This document shows positions 42,202-50,985 of a DNA stretch of 58,227 bases, in pieces (within the stretch, counting starts at the first letter, position 1; every line of letters begins with the position of its first letter). Position numbers and translations under genes: made by a program. The notes under the pieces were generated by a model. The model saw nothing but the letters and a program-made list of their open reading frames with translations. It was not told where the DNA came from and searched no databases. The stretch comes from Candidatus Latescibacterota bacterium (GTDB lineage Bacteria > Latescibacterota > UBA2968 > UBA8231). The DNA is taken from assembly GCA_007136405.1 (NCBI GenBank), contig SLHA01000096.1, positions 1 to 58,227 of the forward strand. Direction: 5' to 3'.

Positions 42202-42948
42202 ATGCGCAGTATCGCCGCAGCATTGCTCATCCTCATTCCGCTCACGCTGAGTGCAGTGGAACCAGGCCCGGTAGTATTTTCCGAGCTGATGTGGATGGGC
42301 AGTACCACATCCGCCTCGGATGAGTGGATTGAGCTGGCCAACCGCAGCGAGGAACCAGTGGATCTGGCAGGTTGGACGATCACCCGGATCAGGGACGGTA
42401 GTGAGCTGCACATGCTGGAGATCGAGGCTGGCGTCCTGGCCCCAGGCCAGGTCTTCCTGATCTCCAACTTTCCACCGGACGACCCGCGGTGTATGCTCGC
42501 GGTGGAACCGGACATGGTCACATCGGCTGTAGTGCTACCCAACACCCGGTTGGATCTCCGTCTATACGACGGTGACCCCGAGGCTGGAGCGACGCTGATC
42601 GACCGCGCGGACAACGGCGTGGGCGCACCGATCGCAGGTGACCTGCAACAGCGGCACGCCATGGTCCGTATCCATCTGGACGCTGATGGTACGCTCCCGA
42701 CCAGTTGGGCCACTGCCCAGGAAGCCATCGGCTGGAAACCCGGGGCCACGGAGATGGGTACGCCGGGCAGTCTGCGGGAAGTCCTCTCCGGAATGCCGGC
42801 CACCACCACTGAACCACCGGCTCAACCGAATGAGCCGGGTGATGGTGATCAGACCGCAGACCCAGGTGACACCTCTGGAGATCAAAGTGAGACGGCCGTA
42901 CACCCTGTCTCCTGGGCCCAGCTGAAAGGCCATTCGAGGTTGTTCTAG
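42202..42948 (+). CDS. Secreted lamin-tail-domain (LTD) protein
   Basis: The 248-residue protein has a signal peptide (about 1-18). One lamin-tail domain follows: VVFSELMWMGSTTSASDEWIELANRS, VDLAGWTI, VLAPGQVFLISN and NTRLDLRLYDG. A Pro/Asp/Gly/Thr-rich linker leads to a short C-terminal motif VSWAQLKGHSRLF. LTD domains are immunoglobulin-like and occur on cell-surface or secreted proteins. The ATG at 42202 has AAGGAGG at ideal spacing; a longer ORF is unsupported. The conserved-looking tail after a linker could be a sorting or anchoring signal; this is inference. Confidence 0.8.
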   Translation: MRSIAAALLILIPLTLSAVEPGPVVFSELMWMGSTTSASDEWIELANRSEEPVDLAGWTITRIRDGSELHMLEIEAGVLAPGQVFLISNFPPDDPRCMLAVEPDMVTSAVVLPNTRLDLRLYDGDPEAGATLIDRADNGVGAPIAGDLQQRHAMVRIHLDADGTLPTSWATAQEAIGWKPGATEMGTPGSLREVLSGMPATTTEPPAQPNEPGDGDQTADPGDTSGDQSETAVHPVSWAQLKGHSRLF

Positions 42949-43057
42949 ACCAGTCTCTCGAGCGCGTCATTGATACGGGATCGCAACCGGTCATCCGCTG
43001 CGCAGAACACACAACGGTTCACCGGGCATACCCGATGACCATCTTATCCCAAACAAA

Positions 43058-43089
43058 GGGGGGAGCCGGTCCTTGCGCCGGCTCCCCCC
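43058..43089 (-). terminator. Strong hairpin terminator between convergent genes
   Basis: A perfect 12-bp GC-rich stem (GGGGGGAGCCGG with CCGGCTCCCCCC) has an 8-base loop. On the minus strand it is followed by TTTGTTTGGG, a fair U tract, so it ends the PorV-DUF4159 operon 28 bases after the last stop codon. It can also stop plus-strand transcription from the LTD gene, although only two T follow on that side. Confidence 0.85.
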
Positions 43090-43116
43090 TTCATGGGCCA
43101 CATCCCAACGACGGTA

Positions 43117-44475
43117 TCAGTTGGCAAACTGCGTCACGTTGGCGATTCCACCAGGCTGTGTCAGGGCAAAGACGACAAGGTTTACACCGAACTGCAGACC
43201 CCTTTCCCGGGCATCAGCATTGGGATCTCCCCAGTACCAGCTGATATTGAGATCGCTGAAGACGACAGCAACCCGCCCCCGCAGCTCCAGCATCTCCAGG
43301 TCGAAGACGTTTCCGCCTGGAGCGCCGCCCATGGGAGGGCCGTCGTGGAAGTCGTAGAACGCGGTGTACAAGGGGTGGTTCCTGGGGATCCGCTGCCACC
43401 GGGTGCCATCTGTGCCCAGCACTTGGGGATCCGCCATCAGAGCCTTGAACTGACGATCGAAGGGGGTGCCGCTGACACCGGCACCGCGCCCCTCCAGCCC
43501 CTGCTCCGGATGGCTGTACCGAATATCGTCAGAGTACATGAAACCTCCACCCCTCAGATAATCGCCCAGATTCTGCTTCTCCGTATCGCTCAACTGAAGG
43601 ATGGCGTCCCATCCGCTCATGTACAGAAACGGCGCATCCATGATGCGTGGGTCGCTGAGCTGCACGGTGGTTCCCTGGATCCTGGCATTGATCTGGGTAT
43701 GGTCCCGGATGTAACGCATCAACTCTTCCGCCGCCGTAGGAAACCTGTCCCGGTTTGGATCGGAAACTTCATAATCGATCACCGTCATGTTGAAGTAACC
43801 CCGGATGGCCCGCCGGTCTTCTGGGTCCTGGACGATGATAGCCTGATACCGGCCGATGTCCAGGTCCTGAACATCCAGCAACTCCTGACTGAGACTGAGA
43901 GCCTCCTGTACCGGTGACCTTGTCCGTGACAACTGCACCATTTCTACTTGATCGAAGACCAGTTCCTCGGCTCTGGCACCACTGAAAGCGCCTACATCAT
44001 GGACAGAGGGCAACGCAGCACTCAAAAGGTCCGTGCCTACGACCCCGACGTCGGCTACGGCGGTAATATCGGTAGGCAGATCCGGTGGTGCCATGGACGC
44101 GAGCATTTCCATCTGAACCTCGGAGATTTCCGGCCTTCTGGCCAGATCGAAACTCCGGTCCATGATGGGAGGAGGGGCCTGGAAGCGGATCAGACGCTCC
44201 TCCTCTTCTATGACACGTCCGGCAAAAAAATGGGAGTAAACGAAAACGCCGGTATGGGCAAGGACCGAGAACAGCAAGGCGGCATTGAGCCCCATCCTGC
44301 GTCCGGTAGTTGCCTTCCAGAGGGCCGCCAGCAGAAGCGCAAGCCCGGCGATCCCCAGACCGTACGCTACCCAGCGGGAAAGGATGAACAACACGTGGAG
44401 GACGACCGCTCCGCCGATAAACACGTAGGCGATCTTCTTGCGTTCATCCAGCATGGCTTTCTTATATTCGTCCAC
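43117..44475 (-). CDS. DUF4159-domain inner-membrane protein
   Basis: The 452-residue protein has three N-terminal membrane helices (about 14-70). A Pro-rich periplasmic stretch follows (FQAPPPIMDRSFDLARRPEI to VADVGVVGTDLL), reminiscent of TonB-type linkers. The C-terminal DUF4159 domain has AAEELMRYIRDHTQIN, DAPFLYMSGWDAILQLSDTEKQNLGDYLRGGGFMYSDD and HPLYTAFYDF. The DUF4159 fold is thought to resemble a glutamine-amidotransferase domain, and no activity is known. The GTG start has GGAG four bases away. As the last gene after exbB and exbD, it may be the periplasm-spanning partner of that motor (inference). Confidence 0.8.
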   Translation of the reverse strand: MDEYKKAMLDERKKIAYVFIGGAVVLHVLFILSRWVAYGLGIAGLALLLAALWKATTGRRMGLNAALLFSVLAHTGVFVYSHFFAGRVIEEEERLIRFQAPPPIMDRSFDLARRPEISEVQMEMLASMAPPDLPTDITAVADVGVVGTDLLSAALPSVHDVGAFSGARAEELVFDQVEMVQLSRTRSPVQEALSLSQELLDVQDLDIGRYQAIIVQDPEDRRAIRGYFNMTVIDYEVSDPNRDRFPTAAEELMRYIRDHTQINARIQGTTVQLSDPRIMDAPFLYMSGWDAILQLSDTEKQNLGDYLRGGGFMYSDDIRYSHPEQGLEGRGAGVSGTPFDRQFKALMADPQVLGTDGTRWQRIPRNHPLYTAFYDFHDGPPMGGAPGGNVFDLEMLELRGRVAVVFSDLNISWYWGDPNADARERGLQFGVNLVVFALTQPGGIANVTQFAN

Positions 44476-44524
44476 TATGCTCCTTCCCCTTTCCTAGCAT
44501 TCCAACCGGTGGGTAGGACCGGTG

Positions 44525-44929
44525 CTAGTTTCGCTGTGGTTCTGTAGCGATGATCTGGTCGACGATACCTACAGAGCGCGCAATGTCCATGATCTGGACA
44601 ACCTGACCGTGTGTAGCCCGCTCGTCCCCCTGAATGATAATCAGCGTTGTATCATCCAGCAACCGGCGCCGCTCCTCGAGTTCATCCCGGAGCGTGGCAA
44701 AGGTCACAGTCATGTGATTCAACGCCATATTTCCATCCTGGTCGACCACAATGAACAGATTCTCCCGTTCGGGAGCCTGTGCTTCCTCGGCTTCAGGAAG
44801 CTTGATGTCCAGACCCGGAGTGATAGCAAACACAGCGGTCACCATGAAGAATATGAGCAACTGGAACACACAGTCGATCATGGGTGTCAGGTCTGGCTTG
44901 GATAGTTCCTGTCGTCTGATAGTTGCCAT
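44525..44929 (-). CDS. exbD: ExbD/TolR-type energy-transduction protein
   Basis: The 134-residue protein has one membrane helix (about 17-37) carrying the essential aspartate Asp19 in DLTPMIDCVFQLLIFFMV. The small periplasmic ExbD domain (LFIVVDQDGNMALNHMTVTFATLRDEL, TLIIIQGDERATHGQVVQIMDIARSVGI) follows. With ExbB it converts proton flow into work on an outer-membrane partner. GAGGGA precedes the ATG and exbB is 19 bases upstream. No TonB or TolA homologue is in the operon. The symbol denotes family, not proven TonB function. Confidence 0.92.
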   Translation of the reverse strand: MATIRRQELSKPDLTPMIDCVFQLLIFFMVTAVFAITPGLDIKLPEAEEAQAPERENLFIVVDQDGNMALNHMTVTFATLRDELEERRRLLDDTTLIIIQGDERATHGQVVQIMDIARSVGIVDQIIATEPQRN

Positions 44930-44948
44930 GTATCATTCCCTCTTGGGC

Positions 44949-45602
44949 TCAGGCAGCCGAGGTGCTCTGCCAACGGCGAAGGAGCGCGTCGACGAAACCG
45001 TGACCGTAGGGTTCGAATTCTATGGCTTTTCCCGTCGCCCGGTTGCTGAAGTAGCTGAATATGGCCAACGATGGCACCGATATGGCCAATCCGGAAGCCG
45101 TGGTGATCAGCGCTTCGGAAATACCTGCGGCAACGATCGTTGGCTCACCGAGCCCCTTCTCGGCTATTCCCTCGAAAGCGTTGATCATACCACTGACCGT
45201 TCCGAGCAGGCCCAGCAACACCACCGAACTGGCCACGAAACTGATAACCGCAAGATATCGTTCACAGTAGCCGAGTGCGGCTCGCTCGATGGTTCCGTTC
45301 AACTCCTCCCGCATTTCCTCCAGCGTACGAGTCTCCCTGGAAAGGTGTTCGAAACGACCGATTCCTTCTCCGTACACCTCACCTTCCATGCGTCCCAGCC
45401 GAAGGCAATATTCTTTCAGCTGCTCGATGGATGAGCCCGATACGATCTGTTGGTTCAGATCCCGGGTAACCTCCTCCAGCTGACTCTCCGAACGCATTCG
45501 GAGATAAGTGTAGAGCCGCTCCAGAAAGAACCCCACCGAGAGAACCGACCAGAGCAGAATAGGATACATGAACGGTCCGCCGTCCTGAAAAAGTTCTAGC
45601 AT
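44949..45602 (-). CDS. exbB: ExbB/TolQ-type proton channel protein
   Basis: The 217-residue MotA/TolQ/ExbB-family protein has three membrane helices, at about 12-30, 115-140 and 155-180. The conserved region is RYLAVISFVASSVVLLGLLGTVSGMINAFEGIAEKGLGEPTIVAAGISEALITTASGLAISVPSLAIFSYFSNR, with its characteristic small-residue and threonine pattern. It forms the pentameric channel around ExbD. AGGAGGG lies upstream of the ATG. It lies between the TPR giant and exbD. Confidence 0.93.
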   Translation of the reverse strand: MLELFQDGGPFMYPILLWSVLSVGFFLERLYTYLRMRSESQLEEVTRDLNQQIVSGSSIEQLKEYCLRLGRMEGEVYGEGIGRFEHLSRETRTLEEMREELNGTIERAALGYCERYLAVISFVASSVVLLGLLGTVSGMINAFEGIAEKGLGEPTIVAAGISEALITTASGLAISVPSLAIFSYFSNRATGKAIEFEPYGHGFVDALLRRWQSTSAA

Positions 45603-45718
45603 CTCTTGCTGTCCCTCCTGATTTGTGCACGACGCGATACGGCTCGCTGTGTGAATGGAAGATGCAACCGCCTCTACGGTTGACGCATTCCAGATGCCGC
45701 CCCTTCAAGGTCTTACCG

Positions 45719-48700
45719 CTACAGCACCCGGGCCTCCTGCATATTCTGCAACTGCTGACGGGCGAAATCAACCTGTGCAGAATACTCCGGCCTTTCAGCA
45801 TAATGCTCCACGATATCCTGGAAGACGGTCCCGGCATCGCGATAGGCTTCCAGGGCCATGTATGCTGCACCGATATTGACCGCCGCGTTCACAGCCTGAT
45901 CACTGTCCGGATATCGCTCCTGGACCTCTCGGAAAATCTCCATGGCTTCGCGGTACTTGGCCTGGTCGAACAGCTGCTCACCTTGCGCATACAGGTTGTA
46001 CGCATCGATTTCCGACAGGTTGTGCAGCAGAACCCTGGCCCGGTCAGCCAAACCACGATCCTGGGGGTCAAACCCAGGCTGCCGTAATCTTTCGGCCGGG
46101 TAGAGTTCCAGGAATTTATTGTAACTGGCCATGGCATTTTCGTAGTCACGCAGACCGTAGTAGTAGTCCCCCAGAGTGAACTGGCTCCGGGGACCGTAGC
46201 GACCATCCGGAAACTCGGCAACGATGAACGCGAAAATCTCGATGGCCTCCTCTGTCCGGTCCAGGTTGATCAGACACCATGCTTTGTTGTAGAGCGCATC
46301 ATCCACATATTCCGAATTGGGGTAACGATCCACGACTTGTTGGTATACAGCCATCGCTCTTTCGAACTTGGCCCGCCGAGCCTCTGCACCCGCAGCCGGC
46401 ATGTTGAAAATGGCATCTCCGGCACGGAAAAGCGCTTCCGGAGCAAACCGTGATCCTGGATGCACCTCAGCCAGTTTGGCAAAGACCTCGCTTGCATCCT
46501 CCCAGTTGCCCATGCGGTACCGCGCCCACGCGTCGTAGTAATAGGCAACCTCGGCCCGCTCATCATCCGGATAACGGGTGTAGTATTCCTGGAACACTTC
46601 CGACATGGCCGGAAGCACCTCCAGATGTCCGGCCGAACTCAACTGGTTATAGGAGATACCGATCTGAAACAGAGCGTTACGGGCCCAGGCGATTTGCGGG
46701 AATTGATCGATGATCTCCTCGTAGACGGATATCGCCTCGACTAATTCGCCGCTGCGGAAGTAACTGTTGCCTTTCAGGAAAAGTGCGTTGGCTACGCTTT
46801 CGGGTGAGACACTGAGATCGATGAGCTCCTGCGCCGCGGCAATGCTCTGGTCGTACTGGTTCAGCCGGAAATAGGCGCTGGCCAGCCGCAGCAGGATCCT
46901 CTCGTGGTCTTCCGCGGAAGTAGCGGTTTCCAGCATTTCCTCGTAGATGCCGATGGCCTCTCGAGGATCACGATCCTCGGCCATGGAGATGAGCTGTAGA
47001 CGTGCCGAAGACGCCAGATTCTCATCTCCCCCGGCGATGACGGTGTTGAGCAGTTCCCGAGCCTCGGTATCCCGGTCCAGTGCAGCGTACGACAGGGACT
47101 TGGAGAATTGTACCCGCAGTCGCATGGACTCCGAGATATCCTTCTCCAGGACCGTCCGATAATCCTCCAGCGCCGGAGCATACCGCCCCAGCCAGTGATA
47201 AGCCAGTGCACGCCCGTAATAGGCATCCGGAATAAGCCTGGAGTCCGGATAGTCGTCGATGACTCTGGTGTAACGTGCCAGGGCATCCCCGTAGTTCCTG
47301 TTGTTTAGATCGAGTTGGGCTATCTGGAAGTGGGCCCGGGCTTCAAGTGCAGGGTCACCGCTGACGCCATCGAGCAGGCGGTTCAGGATTTCCCTGCCCT
47401 CTTCATCACGGCCTTCATTGACCAGTATGTTGGCCGCCCCCACCAGCGCCGCGACGTACGTCTCCCCGGCGCCTATATCCACCTGTGCGAAGGCCTCGAT
47501 AGCTTCTTCGAACCGCTCCTCTTCCCTGTAAAGCAGACCCAGCCCGTATGATGCTTCTGCGGCCTGTGGCCTGTCCGGATAGTTGTCCACTACCCGATTA
47601 TAGGCCTCTATGGCCTCGGCAATCCGGCCGTGGTCGAAATGTATCCGGGCCATCCGCAACAAACACAGCGGGGCCTGGGCGGAACGCGGGAATCGCGTAG
47701 CCGCCTGGGCGTAGCTTTCCAGGGCCAGATCAGGGGCGCCCATCCGTTCAGCCGACCAACCGGCACCGTACAGCGCGGCGGAACGAAGCTCGGTGTCACT
47801 GTCCGGATAATCTTCGAGCACCTTGAGGTATTCCTCGCGGGAAGATTCGTATTCCCCGGCATAGTACCGCGCTTCCCCCTTCTGGTATTGCGCATTGGGT
47901 GGATACGGCGTATCCGAATAGAGTTCGATGACCTGATTGTAGGCTGTCCAGGCGTCGTTCCATGCCGAAGCGTCCACTCTGCCCTTGCGCATGAACAGAT
48001 CACCGATACGCATCTGCACACGGGCCTGGTAGAAGCGCTCTTCGGCAGTCTCCTGCACGGCGATCAACTCCTGCAGGGCCTCGTCGTACCGCCCCTCGGC
48101 GCTGAGAATCTCGGCGATGCGAAGTGCGGAAGTTTCGAAAAGCTGCCGGTAATCCTCGAAATCTATGTTCCTGCCTTCCCGGAAGCTGCCCCGCAACAAT
48201 TCGAACATGCGGTCGTACAGGCCGCGCACATCCCGGTATGCCAGGATCGCTTCTTCCGCCCGGCCCAGTTTGTCCAGCCCCTGCGCGCGCAAATATGTAG
48301 CATCCGAGATGACGGGACTGTTGGGGTAACGCTCCAGAACCAGCGCGGCTTCCTCGATGGCGCGAGCGTGATCTTCCTGCTCGAAGAAGGCGGCCGCGAT
48401 CCTGAACTGCGCATCCGCCGCATACCGGTCCTGTGGATACCGCTCGAGCATCTGCCGCAGTGTAGTTATGGCAGCATCATAGTTCCCGTCGTTGAATTCG
48501 CTCCAGCCAGCGTAGTAGAAGGCCCGGCCTGCCAAGTCCGTTTCCGGAAAGAGTTCCACGTAATTGCGATACTCGTCCGCGGCCTCCCGAAACTCCCTGG
48601 CCTGGAAACGGGTCTCCGCCATCTGAAACTGGACCTGAGCCCGAAAGCCTTCATCGATCGCTTTCTCGCCTTCAACCACCTGACGGTAGGCATCCAGCGC

Positions 48701-48991
48701 CTTGTCGTGCTGGCCGCTGTTCCGGTAGGAGTTTCCCAGTTGATACCACGCCGCGACCATTACAGGTAGTGTTCGATCACGCCCGATGGTCACCAACACG
48801 CTGTCTGTGCGCACGGCAGGGCTATCGAACTCGACGATTTTGGTGTATTCCTGGATGGCCCCCTCGTATTCACCCAGCGCGTACAGCGACTGGCCGGCGG
48901 AAAAGCTGGTCTTGAGATTCTGCGGAACCGGGAGAAAAATACTGGCTCCCAGTCCAACACCAAGCGCTATGAGTCCAGCCCAGACCGTCAT
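45719..48991 (-). CDS. Very long TPR-repeat protein with N-terminal membrane anchor
   Basis: The 1090-residue protein begins with an uncleaved signal/anchor (VWAGLIALGVGLGASIFLPV). It then consists almost entirely of tetratricopeptide repeats, about 25-30 of them, for example YALGEYEGAIQEYTKIVEFD, DYPDSRLIPDAYYGRALAYHWLGRYAPALEDY and ERYPDSDQAVNAAVNIGAAYMAL. The closest architectures are YbgF/CpoB- and BamD-like periplasmic TPRs, but this is far longer. AAAGGAG precedes the ATG. Lying between the PorV-type barrel and ExbB/ExbD, it may bridge the periplasm or act as a scaffold (inference). Confidence 0.85.
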   Translation of the reverse strand: MTVWAGLIALGVGLGASIFLPVPQNLKTSFSAGQSLYALGEYEGAIQEYTKIVEFDSPAVRTDSVLVTIGRDRTLPVMVAAWYQLGNSYRNSGQHDKALDAYRQVVEGEKAIDEGFRAQVQFQMAETRFQAREFREAADEYRNYVELFPETDLAGRAFYYAGWSEFNDGNYDAAITTLRQMLERYPQDRYAADAQFRIAAAFFEQEDHARAIEEAALVLERYPNSPVISDATYLRAQGLDKLGRAEEAILAYRDVRGLYDRMFELLRGSFREGRNIDFEDYRQLFETSALRIAEILSAEGRYDEALQELIAVQETAEERFYQARVQMRIGDLFMRKGRVDASAWNDAWTAYNQVIELYSDTPYPPNAQYQKGEARYYAGEYESSREEYLKVLEDYPDSDTELRSAALYGAGWSAERMGAPDLALESYAQAATRFPRSAQAPLCLLRMARIHFDHGRIAEAIEAYNRVVDNYPDRPQAAEASYGLGLLYREEERFEEAIEAFAQVDIGAGETYVAALVGAANILVNEGRDEEGREILNRLLDGVSGDPALEARAHFQIAQLDLNNRNYGDALARYTRVIDDYPDSRLIPDAYYGRALAYHWLGRYAPALEDYRTVLEKDISESMRLRVQFSKSLSYAALDRDTEARELLNTVIAGGDENLASSARLQLISMAEDRDPREAIGIYEEMLETATSAEDHERILLRLASAYFRLNQYDQSIAAAQELIDLSVSPESVANALFLKGNSYFRSGELVEAISVYEEIIDQFPQIAWARNALFQIGISYNQLSSAGHLEVLPAMSEVFQEYYTRYPDDERAEVAYYYDAWARYRMGNWEDASEVFAKLAEVHPGSRFAPEALFRAGDAIFNMPAAGAEARRAKFERAMAVYQQVVDRYPNSEYVDDALYNKAWCLINLDRTEEAIEIFAFIVAEFPDGRYGPRSQFTLGDYYYGLRDYENAMASYNKFLELYPAERLRQPGFDPQDRGLADRARVLLHNLSEIDAYNLYAQGEQLFDQAKYREAMEIFREVQERYPDSDQAVNAAVNIGAAYMALEAYRDAGTVFQDIVEHYAERPEYSAQVDFARQQLQNMQEARVL

Positions 48992-49052
48992 ATTGAACTC
49001 CTTTGTGTCTCACCGTCCGGATTGAACTGTCCGTCCGGCTGCCAGGGTCTCA

Positions 49053-50030
49053 TCAGAAGCGGTAAGCGAAGGAGAAGCGATGGGCCCCGTTGGTTTCCGT
49101 CAGGTCCAGCGGTATGTTGTATCCGTAGTCGAACAGGACATCATTCCAGCTGTACCCAATCCCCGCATTGAGGTTTCCGGTGGCATCGTCCTGGAACAGC
49201 ATGCTGCCACCGGCCCTCACCATGAACCCCATCATGACTTCTGTCTCCCCACCCAGAACCACGCGGTTTTCCGTGCCATCACCCGTGACATCCTGGACCA
49301 CCCACTGCAATGTCACCAGCGACATCTCATCCACGCGGTAGGAAAGTCCAACGGCAACATCCATGGGCAGTTTGCCCGCATCACTGTCACCTTGAACCGA
49401 ATTCTTGGCGACATTGGGCTGATTCACGTTCCGGACCATCAGGCCCAGCTTGGCCGGGGACAACGGGGTCTGCCACAGCAGACCGGCGTCTATGCCCAGT
49501 GCTCCGTTGGTGGTGTTGGACAGGGGATGCGTGTCTCCCACCCGCAGCGGCCCCGTGTAATGGTCAGCGATATGCGTGACCTCGAAACTGCCCACGCTCC
49601 AGAACAGGTATTTGCCGCTGACCCCAACCATCAGATCTCGTGAGACCCGGTAGCCCAATGAGAGCAGCGCACCATTCTCGCTCATCAGATCACTGCCGAT
49701 GCGCTCGTAGCCCACGCCCACGCCCAGGCGCGATCCGAGCGGCTGGACGTAGCTGGCTACATGCTGTCCCAGGTTGTCCCCGGAAATCCCACCGTACAGC
49801 AGCGAGACGTTGGTGTACACCACCTCGCGATGCGCGAGCTGGGCCAGGCCTGCCGGATTGAAAAACACCGCGTCCGCATCATCCGCCACCGCCACGAAAC
49901 TATTGCCCAGCGCCGCCGAACGCGCTCCAGCGCCCAGATTCTGGATGTTGACCACTGCCTCCGCTGCCGGGGTCCACCCCAGCCAGACCGCGGCAATCAC
50001 CAGTACTCCCACGATTTTACGGCTATTCAT
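49053..50030 (-). CDS. PorV/PorQ-family outer-membrane beta-barrel protein
   Basis: The 325-residue protein has a signal peptide (about 1-25, VIAAVWLGWTPAAEA). It begins with the family signature VNIQNLGAGARSAALGNSFVAVADDADAVFFNPAGLAQL, then alternating beta strands, and a C-terminal aromatic residue (FSFAYRF) typical of barrels inserted by BamA. In Bacteroidetes PorV shuttles type IX substrates, while relatives in other phyla are unassigned. AAGGAGGAGAGGG precedes the ATG. It heads the TPR/ExbBD/DUF4159 operon. No other type IX component is in the window. Confidence 0.88.
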   Translation of the reverse strand: MNSRKIVGVLVIAAVWLGWTPAAEAVVNIQNLGAGARSAALGNSFVAVADDADAVFFNPAGLAQLAHREVVYTNVSLLYGGISGDNLGQHVASYVQPLGSRLGVGVGYERIGSDLMSENGALLSLGYRVSRDLMVGVSGKYLFWSVGSFEVTHIADHYTGPLRVGDTHPLSNTTNGALGIDAGLLWQTPLSPAKLGLMVRNVNQPNVAKNSVQGDSDAGKLPMDVAVGLSYRVDEMSLVTLQWVVQDVTGDGTENRVVLGGETEVMMGFMVRAGGSMLFQDDATGNLNAGIGYSWNDVLFDYGYNIPLDLTETNGAHRFSFAYRF

Positions 50031-50109
50031 CAGCCCTCTCCTCCTTCTTGCTGGGGTCCGGCATGAGCGCCGGAACGCCGATGCTGAAAGCGCAACGCTG
50101 ACAAATGCT

Positions 50110-50128
50110 GGCAGACCACCAGTCTGCC
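50110..50128. repeat. Inverted repeat in the PorV leader region
   Basis: GGCAGAC and GTCTGCC form a perfect 7-bp stem around CACCA, about 80 bases upstream of the PorV-family start codon. It could be an operator half-site pair or an mRNA hairpin in the leader. No matching copy was noticed elsewhere. Confidence 0.4.
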
Positions 50129-50215
50129 GAATCTGTTATTGATGCGCCCAAAGTAACAACTCTCCCTGCCGGGCACCAGTTCCCGTGTACAGGATTTCAC
50201 TGCCTTCTGCCTAGT

Positions 50216-50244
50216 AAGATACTCGCATATGACGCGCGCATCAA
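50216..50244 (-). promoter_or_regulatory. Candidate sigma-70 promoter of the PorV operon
   Basis: On the minus strand, TTGATG (50239-50244) and TATCTT (50216-50221) are 17 bases apart, each with four of six consensus matches. The leader would be about 180 bases and would contain the inverted repeat at 50110-50128. Other placements are possible. Confidence 0.3.
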
Positions 50245-50483
50245 GTCTGGACGCCCCTCTGCCTGGCTCCATATGAGAAATATTTTCGATCCGGCTGCTT
50301 TGCCACACAGAGGTACTGGCTGGAGCGCAGCAGCAAATCCCACGACGCCTGGATTGCGACCGACCGCAACGAACCTGGTGTATTCCGTTCTACCCGGATA
50401 ACGGCTCACGCACCCACCCCGCGGCACAGGGCCTCGACCAGCCCTCATGAGAAAATACTCACACATAGAGTTTTTTTCAAGCT

Positions 50484-50497
50484 TGTGCAGCTGCACA
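50484..50497. repeat. 14-bp perfect palindrome next to a T tract
   Basis: TGTGCAGCTGCACA is its own reverse complement and lies seven bases after TTTTTTT (50471-50477). The T run is on the wrong side for a plus-strand terminator, and on the minus strand it reads as A. A dimeric regulator binding site is therefore more likely than termination. Confidence 0.4.
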
Positions 50498-50805
50498 GGA
50501 AAATGGTAATCATGCGTCCGGAATAAGTCAAGGAAACAAGCCAGCAGGCTCCGAAACCGCTCTGCAGCAAGCCAGCGCGCAACCGGCAGACACACCGGTT
50601 TCCTGATGTCGCCCGGCATTCCGTGGCACCAAGGCTGGACTGCGCGCCGGTGCGCCAGCCTGAGACATGGCCGGAGGTACAAGCCTGGCGCGATCCCGAC
50701 CCGCGCTTCCGGGAAACGACGCCGCTGCGTTGCTCCGCGGTGCGGGCCGACCAACGGCCGGGGGATTGCTTGACAGGCGCATGCGGTCCGTTTGCTTCAT
50801 TCCGT

Positions 50806-50841
50806 AGAGACAAGCCTCTCATGAGAGACAAGCCACTCATG
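50806..50841. repeat. 18-bp tandem duplication
   Basis: Two adjacent 18-bp units, AGAGACAAGCC(T/A)CTCATG, differ at one base (50806-50823 and 50824-50841). The junction forms CTCATGAG. They lie about 145 bases before the GT39 start, in the likely regulatory zone of that gene. Confidence 0.7.
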
Positions 50842-50985
50842 TGCCGGGAGAGAGCCGATGCGGACCCGTTCACAGATAACACCAGAAATATCAGTCTCCG
50901 AGCGGCACATCGCGCCGATGTGCCGCTTCCCGCAAGAAGCCGGCAGGAGTCCTCTCGGCGATTCTGTTCGGCCGGGTCCAGCATC

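Larger units (their letters stand above)
50031..50985. other. Large gene-free divergent intergenic region
   Basis: About 950 bases separate the PorV operon (minus) from the GT39 gene (plus). Reading frames across it have amino-acid compositions typical of non-coding GC-rich DNA, and none has a convincing start. It contains a candidate promoter, an inverted repeat, a 14-bp palindrome beside a T7 run, and an 18-bp tandem repeat, all listed separately. A perfect TTGACA at 50770-50775 has no good -10 partner. Confidence 0.6.

Noticed and set aside
50484..50497. Rho-independent terminator
   Set aside because: The T7 run precedes the palindrome on the plus strand and reads as A on the minus strand, so neither direction has a U tract after the stem.
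50770..50775. Promoter of the GT39 gene
   Set aside because: TTGACA is perfect, but the words 16-19 bases downstream (TGCTTC, GCTTCA, CTTCAT) do not resemble a -10 element.
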